Shown here one piece after another: positions 42,608 to 54,600 of a DNA stretch of 64,000 nucleotides. Each line of letters starts with the position of its first letter. The first letter of the stretch is position 1. The translations under genes were made by a program, and so were the position numbers. The stretch covers positions 6,234,001-6,298,000 of the forward strand of contig JAEOAD010000031.1 of the NCBI GenBank assembly GCA_036365145.1, given 5' to 3'. The stretch is from Orientallactaga sibirica. Its lineage: Eukaryota; Chordata; Mammalia; Rodentia; Dipodidae. Under the pieces are notes generated by a model, which did not search any database, had not been told where the DNA came from, and saw only the letters and a list, made by a program, of their open reading frames with translations.

Positions 42608-45600
42608 GTAAGTTCCGGTTGTGGTGGCGCACGCCTTTAATCCCAGCCCTCGGGAGGCAGAGGTAGGAGGATCACCGTGAGTTCAAAGCCACCCTGAGAC
42701 CACCTAGTGAATTCCAGGTCAGCCTGGGCTAGAGTGAAACCCTACCTCGAAAAACAAAACAAACAAACAAACAAAAAGAAGTAAGTTCCAGAGGTGCGGG
42801 CAGGCTGAGGTAGGGCTAAATCTTGGCAATGCAGGGGCGTTTCTAACCTGGAATCCTCAGCTGTTCCATCATTCCTACACAGTGGTGGGGAGCAGCTACT
42901 GGGAGTGCTATCTGCCCACCCCAGGGATCCAGGGATGGACCGACGTGAATACTGAGGTTCACAGGAGAGAAAGGTGTTAGATGTCTCCCAGTCACACAGG
43001 ACTTCATGAGATAGAGCCTGGGAGAGCCGTCTCCCATGACAGCTTGCTGACTGGGTTCTGGAAGCTCTTGGAGGGGAGGGGTGGAGGTCAGGGAGCAGAC
43101 TGGGACAACCTTCTGTGAACCTTGTCCTCTGCACCCCAAAGCCCTGCTCCTAGCACCCCCTTTAACACGTTGCTTTGGGCAGAGTGGTGGCCACGACACA
43201 GATGCAGGCTGCAGATGCCCGGAAATCCTTTCCCTGCTTTGATGAACCCGCCATGAAGGCCAGGTTCAACATCACGCTCATTCACCCCAGGGGTTTTACT
43301 GCTCTGTCTAACATGCTTCCCAAAGGTGAGCAGGGGTGCCCCATGGCTGCGAGGGTCTGGTGTGATGGGCAGGAGTCTCACACACTTGTATGTCCATGCT
43401 CAGGTCCCAGCACCCCCTTGCAAGAAGACAGCAACTGGAGCGTCACTGAATTCCACACCACACCCAAGATGTCCACATACCTGCTGGCCTATATTGTCAG
43501 TGAGTTCGCGAATGTGGAGTCGGTGTCACCCAATCAAGTCTTGGTACGGAGCTGGGTTCTTATGTCCTGGCCTGCACTGGCCCGGGCTTGAGGGACCTTC
43601 CCACATCCTCCTTCCAGTACCAGCTTCTGACCTGGCAGGTCATGGAGTCCCATCACTGAGTGATCTCAGACAAGTATCTTAAGCCCTATGAGCCCCAGTC
43701 TGCATATGGAACATGGGAATCATGATTCCTCTTCAGGAAGGGAAGTCCTGACCACAGATGACAGACAAGTGGTGGCCATGGCTACTAATTTTTTGTAACA
43801 CTGGGGATCAAACCCAAGGCCTTATGCACATTAGGCAAGTTCTCACAGAGCTATACCCTCAGCCATTTATTGGTTTTGTTTTTGCGAGGCAGGGGTCTCA
43901 CTCTAGCCCAGGCTGACCTGAAACTCACTCTGTAGTCCCAGGCTGGCCTCAAACTCACAGTGATCCTCCTCCCTCAGCTTCCCGAGTGCTCAGATTAAAG
44001 ACATACACCACTACATCTGGCTATCAGCTTTTTAAAAAATTGTGTTTAAAAAAAAATATTTTATTTGAGAGAGAGAGAGAAAAAGAGGGAGAGAGAGATC
44101 CAGAGGATCTTGGGCCTGACCTCCTTCTCACCCACTTGGCAGATCCGGATCTGGGCTCGGCCCAGTGCCATCGCTCAGGGCCATGGCAATTATGCTCTGA
44201 ATGTGACAGGCCCTATCCTAAACTTCTTTGCTGGGCATTATAACACACCATACCCTCTGGAGAAGTCTGGTGAGTGAACAATGGGCTTCAAGAGAGGTGG
44301 TGGGGTTCCCTCTTAGGCCCTTCCCACCAATACCTGGCTCCCCTCCACAGACCAGATCGGCTTGCCTGACTTCAATGCCGGCGCCATGGAGAACTGGGGG
44401 CTGGTGACCTACCGTGAGAATTCCCTGCTCTTTGACCCTGAGTCCTCCTCCATCAGTAACAAGGAGCGTGTGGTCACTGTGATCGCTCATGAGCTGGCCC
44501 ATCAGGTAATCTGGGGTGGGAGTGTAGGGAAGAAACAGGGAGCTTTGGGGTATGAAGTCCTTGGTCTCTACCTGGCAGGCAGCCACTACATAGTGAGGTA
44601 CAGTTTAGTGGCCAGGGCCAGCAAGGCTCACTGGACCAACCTACTTCCCGTACAGTGGTTTGGCAACCTGGTGACTGTGGATTGGTGGAATGACCTGTGG
44701 CTAAACGAGGGCTTTGCCTCCTATGTGGAGTACCTGGGTGCTGACTATGCAGAGCCCACCTGGAATCTGGTATGTTTCTGGCCTGGGGCCCTGGGTCAGG
44801 AGTGGAGAGTGGAGCACTCGAGACACCCTCCCAGGCAGGTGTTGTGATGGCGCTCTGGTTTCTGCAGAAAGATCTCATAGTCCTAAATGACGTGTACCGC
44901 GTGATGGCTGTGGACGCTCTTGCCTCATCCCACCCGCTGTCCTCCCCTGCAGAGGAGATCAACACTCCAGCCCAGATCAGCGAGCTGTTTGACAGCATCA
45001 CTTACAGCAAGGTGCTGCCTGGCTGCTCTGAGGCTCTGAGAGTCATGAGTGCAGGAGGGCGGGACGCAGGACCAGCCCTGTGGGGACCTACCTCAGTGAG
45101 GTCTCTGGGGACACCTGTGTCAGCCATGGCTGGAGGCCCAGGATCCTGGTAAGGCCTTCTGAGCCCTTTTCATCCCCCTCTAGGGAGCCTCGGTCATTAG
45201 GATGCTCTCCAGCTTTCTGACAGAAGACCTGTTCAAGAAAGGCCTGTCGGTGAGTTCAGCTCCCTGCGCCAAGAAAGTGATAGCTTTCCTCCAGCCCCAC
45301 CCTCCAAAGTTCTGGGCATGATGTAGCCCTCACCAAGGTTTATCTCTCCACAGTCTTATCTCCACACTTTTGAGTACTCAAACACCATCTATTTGGACTT
45401 GTGGAGCCACCTGCAGACGGTAGGTAACAGCCGACCCTTCTCCTCAGCTTCTCAATCTGGGTCCTGACATGCCCCTGCCTGTGGGGGCAGCATGTGGGAG
45501 AATGTGCACAGCTGTCCTGCTCACAGATCCAGGCAGGCCACTGAGAGCCTTGGTGTCTTGTGTAAAATGGGCCTGGGGATGGCTTCCTGAAAAGGGTGGG

Positions 45601-48600
45601 TGAGACCCTGGTGTGCAGCCCACTTCAGGGGCTTGGTTGTGAGCGCCACGCTGGGATTGTTTAGTGGTAAGAACATGGACCTCAGGGTTCCCAAGCCCAG
45701 AATGCCCCACTTCTCCTTTCCTCCTCTTCTCCTCTCCTCTTCTGCCAGAACTTTGGAACCAGCCCTTTATCCAACTCAGCATTCTCAGCTGCCCTGTGCC
45801 CACAGCCCTCTCCACCTGGTGTGTCTTTGCACACACTAGCACTGGGTGCACAAACTCTGACCCTCTGTCCTGCCCCACCTCACATTCCATGCCCACTGCC
45901 AAGCCCTCCTGCCTTCCCCAGAGGCTGCTCCTCCTGGGACTGGTATCCAGTATAACTTCCTCTCCCTCCCTGCTTTGCCTAGCTCTCTCTGCTGCCCTGG
46001 CCTCCTTGTTGTCAGCCCCAGAAGCCATTTCTCTCCCATGAGCATCCCTTCCAGAGCCTGGGTCCCCATCTTCCCATCTTAACTTCTCTTCTGCTGCTGT
46101 GTCCTGCACCTCATGGGCAGTCTTCCTGGGGAGGGGAGATCCAGGGTTCTGTCACAGAGCCACAGCTGGAGGGAGGGGTCCAGTTCCCTTCTGACCAGTC
46201 TGCAATTCCGGCCTGGTCACCAACACTGCTCCCTGCTGACCAGATGGCACCCTCATTCAGTTCTCCTTCCACTGCCATCTGCCTTCCTGTCAGCCCCCCC
46301 CTTCCCTACTTCCTCGGCCCCTGCTTATCCTCTCTCTGCATCCCGGCTCCTCTCTTCTAGCCCCTCTCAGCTTTCGCCCATCACTGCTCTTCTCTGAAGT
46401 TCTCTCACAGGCTTTATGTTTTCACTTATTAACTGATGTTACGCTTTTTGCTGTGACTACAAAAGTAAAGCCTGCCTATGCATTGGAAAAAGATTTAAAA
46501 GACCCAAGGAGACAACAAGGTCCCCTACATGCCCGGTCCCTCCTGTCAGGGTGCATTTCCTTGGCACCTCCCATGGTTCCATCCCTTGCCCCCGCCTGGG
46601 ACATTGGGCACTCCTTTTTGCTCATCTACCTACTCTCCTCACCTTGAAAGGTGGTTCAAAGGGCACCAGAGGTGTCCTTGGTGTCCCTTCCATCACGTGT
46701 ACTTCAGCATAAGTCACACCTCCAAGCCATGTAGATGTTTGTGGTCTATGTGGAATGAGCTAGTGGCCACCTGGCCCTGTGCTGGGTGGCTAAGGAGAGT
46801 CACAGGTGGAAAGTAAGTGCCCTGTCCCCTCTGTTCCCCCATTCCTCTGCCCTGCACAGGCGGCACCATGGTCCCAGCCAGAATCTGCAGGGACAGCCTA
46901 GGTGGTAGGCACCTCCTGGGGCAGGAGGATGGCAGTCCTTTGATAGCCACACTGTGCCCTTTGCCCATAGGCTGTGGAAAACCAGGCACAAATCCAGCTC
47001 CCTGCCCCTGTGAGCACCATCATGGATCGCTGGATTCTACAGATGGGCTTTCCTGTCATCACGGTGGACACCAGCACAGGGGACATCTCTCAGGAGCATT
47101 TCCTCCTGGACCCTGAGTCCAACGTCACCCGCCCCTCTCAGTATAAGTGAGAAGATGGGGGGGTCACAAGGTCGCAGTGAAGGATGGGGCAGGGCACGAG
47201 GAGGGTGGTTGTGTGGGGTTCTAGTCCCCTCCAGGGCTAGGAACACAGGGATGTTTGGTGTAAGGGTTGGACAATCACTGGGCACCTGGGCAGGGCTGCC
47301 CCTGGCTAGCTGTGCCCAAGAACTGTCTGACATTCTTCACTGGCTTCTTGCTGCAGCTACCTGTGGATCGTGCCCATCTCATCTGTCAGGAATGGCCAGC
47401 AGCAAGAACACTACTGGCTGAATGGCACCAAGAACAGTAATCCAGTTCACCCTAGCCCTGGCCCCTGGCCTAAGTTCTCCGGGTTGTGGGTGGGCTTAGT
47501 GAGAATTCTGGTCTCCATTTCCCCCTGTAGCGAGTGGTGCTAAGGGACCATATGTGAGGACTAAATGAGAGAATTCATCTGAAATTCTCAAGGCACATGA
47601 TATGAGCAGCCCTGTACATCCAGGTACAGAGACAGTAAAAGTCAAGGCCAGTGATTCATCATTCACAGCCTTGGACAAGGCTTTAGATAAAGGGGAGGAA
47701 GAGCAGCAGTTGAAAAGATTCCAGTGCTTACTGAGTGCTCTGTAGAGTGTAGGCTCTGGGACAGCAAGCTGGGAATAGGGAGTGTCAGTTCCATGCAGAG
47801 GCCCCAGATGGTGAACTGCAACTTGGGAGGTGGACACTTGAGGAGGCTCAGAGGGTCCCTTGTGGCCTTCTCAGGAGACCTTGTCCTGCTTTGCTCCCCA
47901 TCCCCCAGTCCAGAACCCACTGTTCAAGACAGCTGGGAATGAATGGGTCCTGCTGAACCTCAATGTGACTGGCTACTACCAGGTGAACTACGACCAAGAC
48001 AACTGGAGGAAGATTCAGAATCAGCTCCAGATAAACCCTTCGGTGGGCACCGTGCCCCTGCCTGTCTTCCACCACATATGAGGCCATCACACTGTAAGGC
48101 CTGCCTCGTATTGTCAGCCCAAGGTCACATGCTCCTTATCTCCTTCTAGGTCATCCCTGTCATAAATCGGGCCCAGGTAATCCACGACGCCTTCAACCTG
48201 GCCAGGTAAGTTTCCCTCCTGGCTCAATGTAGAAGAAGCCTATGACCACAACCTGCCAGGAGCTGTTTTTTTAAAAAATTATTTTATTTATATTTATTTA
48301 TTTGAGAGAGAGAGAAAGAGAGAAAGAAGCAGGTAGAGAGAGAGAGAATGGGTGTTCCAGTGGCCTTTAGCCGCTGCAAATGAACTCCAGATGCATATGC
48401 CACTTTGTGCATCTGGCTTACGTGGGTTCTGGGGAATTGAACCAAGGTTCTTTGGCTTTGCAGGCCAGTGCCTTAACTGCTAAGCCATCTCTCCAGCCCT
48501 GATTTTTGTTTTTTCGAGGTATGGTCACCTTCTAGCCCAGGCTGACCTGGAATTAATATGTAGTCTCAGGGTGCCCTCAAACTCATGGCGATCCTCCTAC

Positions 48601-51600
48601 CTCTGCTTCCTAAATGCTGGGATTAAAGGCCCACTCCCGGCTTTTTTTTTTTTTTTTTTTTTGTCCCCTCACACTCATTTCACAGCTGAGGAGTCTGATG
48701 TCTGATACTCAGTGTTGATGCACCTTACCCATGGTCCACAGTGGTCTACAACAGCCACATGCAGGCCTGTCCCACTCTACCCTCTACTTCCCAACACACA
48801 GTCCTAGCTTTTCCTGAGGGCTGTGTATGTGCTAAGCCCATACTCTGTGTTTAAAAAATTATGTGATGGACAAGACAGGAGGAACACAACATGGACAAAC
48901 AATGCTTTTAAACATCTGCTGTGCTCTTTGGCACAAGTGAGATTCCCTGTGGTTTTTTTTTTTTTTTTTTTTTTTTAAATTTGAGAGAGAGACAGAAAGA
49001 ATGGGCATGCCAATGGCCTCTCAGCCGCTGTGAATGAACTCCAGACGCATGCGCCCCTTGTGCACATGTGCCACATTGTGCACTTGTATCACTTCTGCGT
49101 CTGGCTAAACAGGAGAACTGGAGATTTGAACAAGCATTCTTAGGCTTCGCAGGCAGGCGCCTTAACCACTAAGCTATCTCTCTAGCCTTCCCTGTGGTCT
49201 TTTGTGGACCAAATGCACGCAGATAATCTTTTGGGGAAGAAGGAAGGCCCTGTCAGAGTGAAGGGTGCAGAGCTCCTTTGCACTATGTGGCCTTAGACAA
49301 GTTAGTTCACATCTCTGAGCTTCAGTCACTTCATCTATAAAATGAGGACAATTAGTTGGGCGTGATGATGTGTGGCTGTGAACCTAGAATTTGGGAGGCT
49401 GAGGTAGGAGGAACACTTTGAATGTAAGGCCAGCCTAGGCTAAATAATGAGTTCCAGTTCAACCCTGGGCTATGATGTGAGGCCTAGTCTCAGAAAAATA
49501 AAAACATAAGGATGGAGAGATGGCTTAGCACTTAAGGCACTTGCCTGCAAAGCCTAAGGACCTAGGTTCGATTCCTCAGAACCCACATAAGCCAGATCCA
49601 CATGATGATGCATGTGTCTGGAGTTCATTTGCAGTGGCTAGAGGCTCTGCTCTGCCCATTTTCTCCCTCTCTCCCTTTTATAGATAAGTAAATAAAAGTA
49701 AAATATTAAATAAAATAAAAGGATCATACCGGAAAATAAAATGAAGGCACTGGACAGATGGCTCAGTGGTTAAGAGCACTTTTTATGCAAGCACGAGGGC
49801 CTGACGGGGCCCGAGACTGCTTGAGTAGGATTCCCCAGCACCCATGTATAAATCGGGCCATGACCACGTGACCACATCTGTAATCCTGGTCCTATGCGGA
49901 GCTACGATGAGATTTGTAGGGCTTGGGCTTGTGAAAACGTCAAGCTCCAATACGAGAGACTCCATCCGGAGAAAACATGCAGACGAGTGATGGAGGGGCC
50001 ACCACGTGTCCTCTTCTGGCCTTGTGCACACCCAGAGCAGTGCGCCTGCACGAAGATAATAAGCAAGGGAACATGACTGACAGTAGGTCGGGGCAGGATC
50101 TGTTTGTTGGCATCACTCAACACCTGTGCCAGTTCTTCCCTATGAAAAAGGAAGAGGGAGCAGGGGACCCAGGGTTAGGGTAATGTTTCAGGGGTTCCCA
50201 GGGTACATCTAAGCTGGATGGGTGTTTACTTGGGCCCTGTTTGTCCCCAGTGCCAAAAGGATCCCTGTCACTCTGGCGCTGGACAACACCCTCTTCCTGT
50301 CTGGAGAGGTGGAATACATGCCCTGGGAGGCTGCCCTGAGCAGTCTGAACTACTTCAAGCTCATGTTTGACCGCTCCGAGGTCTATGGTCCCATGAAGGT
50401 ATGTGTGGCTAGCAGGGTTCAAGAGCCAACTCACCTCAGTGGTGCTGGGACGTTAACACTCATTGCCTGTCCTGACCTTTACCCAAGAGCAGACTTGGGA
50501 AGGGTGATGATGTAGGAGAGATCTAGAAGGAGCAGATACTGAGATGATAAGGAGGGGAGGGGTAGGACATGGAAACGTCTAGCAAAGCCTGGGAAATCAG
50601 TGCTTTGGGGAGGCACAGAGAGGACCATTGCAGTAAAAGACTTAAGACCTGCTACGTTTTATCCTCTATGGGCCTTGCCACCCCATTCCCAGCTCAGGTC
50701 TCTGCTGTAGGAGAAGCAGGTTCCTGCCTGCCCAGCTAGTCCTCCTGCACCTGGAGGAGACACAGGTCTCAACAGACTTGATACAAAGTGCTGAGCAAGG
50801 AGGTCAAGATAGGGTGACAACCCCACTGGGGAGACCAAAAGGAAAGAGGATCTTGTTTGGGGTGAAGCCACACCTACAGGAGGTTCACTACACTGTTGTT
50901 TGTAAAACCACGAGAGCAGACAAAATGCGGAAGTACATGTCAATAGTGGGGGGCTAGCCGAGCTCCACTGGAAGCTCATTTGATGGAATATTCTGTAGCC
51001 ACTAGACCATACGTGAGGGATTTTTGTTGTTGTTATCATTTTGTTGTTGTTGTTGCTATTGTTTTTCTTTTTGAGACAGGGTCTCTTTGAGCCTAGGCTG
51101 TCCTCAAACTTGTTTTGTAGCCCAGGTTGGCCTGGAATTCTTGATCCTCCTGCATCCATTTATCAAGTGCTGAGATTACACCACACAGCTTCTTCATTTT
51201 TTAAAATTTTTACATTTTTATTTATTTATTTGAGAGAGAGAGGCAGATAGAGAGAGAGAGAATGGGTGATACTAGGGTCTCTACCACTGCAAACAAATTC
51301 CAGAAGCATGTGCCACTTTGTACTTCCGGCTTATGTGGGTACTGGGGAATTGAACTTGGGTCCTTAGGCTTCACAGGTAAACACCTTAACCTCTAAGCTA
51401 TCTCTCCAGCTCCTTTATTTTTATTTATTTATTTGGGCAGGGGGTGAGTGTAGGCATGCCACTGCCTCCTGCTATTGCAAACAAACTTCAGACACATGTG
51501 CCTCTTTGTGCACCTAGCTCTACATGGGCACTGAGGAATTGAACACAGGCCATTAGGCTTTCCAAGAAAGCACCTTTAGTAGCTGAGCCATCACTTCAGC

Positions 51601-54600
51601 CCCAGCTTCTTCATTTTTTTGAGGCAGGGATGGGCTCAGTAGCCCAAAGTGAACTTACTATACCCAGGCTGGTTTGAAACTCCTGGCAATCCTCCTGCCT
51701 CAGACTCCTGAGTGCTGGGATTATAGGCATGAGTCACCATTCGTGACTGAGATTCTTCAAATTTAGGAGCACATTAAAAAATCCTAGGATGCTAGGCAGG
51801 ATGGCACACACCTTTAATCTTAGCACTCGGGGCAGCGATAGGAGGATCACTGTGAGTTCTAGGTCAGCCTGGGATAGAGTGAGATGCTACCTTGAAAACA
51901 AAACAAAAAAAAGTGGGCTGCAGAGATGGCTCAGCAGTTAAGGCGCTTGCCTGCAAAGCCAAAGGACCTAGGTTTGTTTTCCCAGGACCCAGGTAAGCCA
52001 GATGCACAAGCCATCTCTCTAGCCCTATCCCAAGAGTTTTGAGGAAGGGTTCATGAGTATATATTTATTTATTTGCAAGCACATGCCAAGGCCTCTTGCC
52101 ACTGCAAACAAATTCCAGATGCATGTGCCACTTTGTGCATCTGGCTTTACATGGGTTCTAGAGAATTGAACTTGGGCAGTCAAGGCTTTGCAAGTAGGAT
52201 CCTCTAACCCCTAAGCATCTCTCCAGCTCGAGCGTGGGTTTTCTGAAGTAGATTGTCAGAGATGTCTTTGCTCCACTTTCACACTGGATTGAACGTGCTG
52301 GATTGGAAGTTACTTCTCCGAATGTTCAAGGTTTTGGTCTGTTGATATCAGGTTTCTCATGTTGCTGTTGCAAAGCCTTTCTCACTTCCAGCTGTTAGAA
52401 CTGTGACCAGTTTTCCCTCCTTCTGGAAGCTTCTGTGGCAGTTCTGGTAGGCCTTGGTTTTGGTCTTTTCTCTCCCTTCTATCTTTTTCAGTTTGGAACA
52501 GGGTCCCATTGTATCTCAAGCTGGCTGAGGATGACCTTGAACTTCCGGTCCTCTGGTCTTCACCTAGGATTGCAGGTGTTTACCACCATGCCTGGTCATT
52601 CTTTCTTTCTTTCTTTCTCCCTTCCTTCCTCCCTCCCTCCCTCCCTTCTTTTTTTTTTTTTTTTTTTTGTGGCACTAGAGATCAAACTCATACTTTTGTG
52701 CATGCTAGGCAAGTAGTCTATCCATTGAGCTACAACCCTTGCCTCTATATTAACACTTTTTTTTTTTTTTCGAGGTAGGGTCTCACACTAGCTCAGGCTG
52801 ACCTGGAATTCACTCTGTAGTCTCAGGGTGGCCTTGAACTCATGGCAATCCTCCTACCTCTGCCTCCCAAGTGCTGGGATTAAAGGTGTGTGCCACCACA
52901 CCCAGCTTATTAACACATTTTTAAGGCTAATCTTTTAATGAATTTGAGAGAGAGGCAAGCAGAGAGAGAGAATGGGTATGCCAGGGCCTATAGCCCCTGC
53001 AAACGAAGTCTAGACCCATGTGCCACCTTGTGCATCTGGCTTATGTGGGTCCTGGGGAATTGAACCTGGGTCCTTAGGCTTCTTCACAGGCAAGAACCTT
53101 AACCACCAAGCCATCTCTCCAACCACAATAACTAAAACATTTTTACAGTGTGTCTTCCTTCCTTGTCGGTCTTCCATTCATGTCTTCTGGAACCCTGAGT
53201 AATCCAACTTTGTTCTCCTGCCATGACCCTCAGGCCTCATGTCCTTTCTGGTTTCCAGCTTGTTGACTTTTTGCTGTCCCCCTGTGATGGTGCCCTCAGG
53301 AGTTGCTCCCTTGCCTCCAGGCTGTTTTCATTTTTCCCTCCCACTGCAGGCCCCAGTGTTCTAGACCATATTTCCTCTTCTCTCTTGGAGGGTAGTCACT
53401 GCAGGATTTGTGAAGTTTCCTTTTTCTTCTGATGATTTGTTTTGTTTCCTCTGAGAGCTCTGTTTGTTTTGGTCTCCTGTCAAGTTGGAGGCTGAGCGGC
53501 TCCTTTGACTTTGAGAGTGAGGCAGTAAACAATGACTGGACTCAAACGGGGACAACACAGAGATTAGTGCAACCCTGCGCAGGGATGACACACAAAACAT
53601 CATGGAGAGATGGCTTAGCGATTAAGGCACTTGCCTGTGAATCCGAAGGACCTGGGTTTGATTCCCCGGTACCCACATAAGGCAGATGCAAAAGATGACA
53701 CATACGTCTGGGGTTTGTTTGCACTGGCTGGAGGCCCCAGCATTCCCATTCTTGCCCTCTCTCTCTCTGGCTCTTTTTCTCAAATAAATAAATTTAAATT
53801 TTTTTCAAAGCAGAGACTGAAGAGATGGGTCAGCATTTAAGACGCCTGCCTGCAAAGCCTAACAACACAGGTTCAATTTCCCAGTACCCATGTAAAGCTA
53901 GTGGCACAAAGTGGCACATTCATTTGCAGTGGCTGGAGGCCTTGGTATGCCCTTCTCTCTGACTGTCTCTCTATCTCTCTTTGCTTGCAAATAAATTTAA
54001 AACACACACAGAGAGAGAGAGAGAGAGAAAAGCTGGCTGTGGTGGTGCATGCCTTTATCCCAGCACTCAGGAGGCTGAGGTAGGAGGAATTGTCTTGAGT
54101 TTGAGACCAGCCTGAGACTACACAATGAATTCCAGGTCAGCCTGGGCTAGAGTAAGACACTACCTTGCGGGGGGGGGGTGCGGGGGAAGGATTGGAAGTG
54201 CCATGGGAAGATAGAGTTTGTCACCTAGGGGGTCTCATTGTGGGGAGACTTGTTGGCCAAATAGTTATTTAGGGACCCTCAAAAATCAACTGCTGGAGGA
54301 CTGGGGAGGTAGCTTAGTTGGCAGAGTGCTTGTCAGCATGCCAGAAGTTCTGGGATCAATCCCTAGCACTACAGGAAACCAGTGCTGTGATCCCAGAGTT
54401 CAGGAATTGAAGGCAGAAGGATTTTTAGGAGGTTAAGGTTGGCTTTGGCTACATAGTGTGTTTGGGGCCAGCTTGGGCTACATGAGACCCTGTCTCACAA
54501 AACTAAACTAAATAAATCAAATTAAGGATTGGGAATGTACCTTAGTGAGAGCATATGCTGATTATGTGCAAGACCCTGAGTTTGATACCTAACACTGATT

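Noticed and set aside
41808..42632. 274-codon minus-strand ORF overlapping ANPEP exon 1
   Set aside because: It is the shadow of the real exon in the antisense frame. The plus-strand frame encodes recognisable CD13.
45444..46109. 221-codon minus-strand ORF in ANPEP intron 9
   Set aside because: No recognisable domain, no promoter or splice context, and low-complexity composition.
47881..47912. Alternative ANPEP exon 12 acceptor 4 nt downstream (cccagtccag|aac)
   Set aside because: It would put exon 12 out of frame relative to exon 11. The upstream AG preserves phase and homology.
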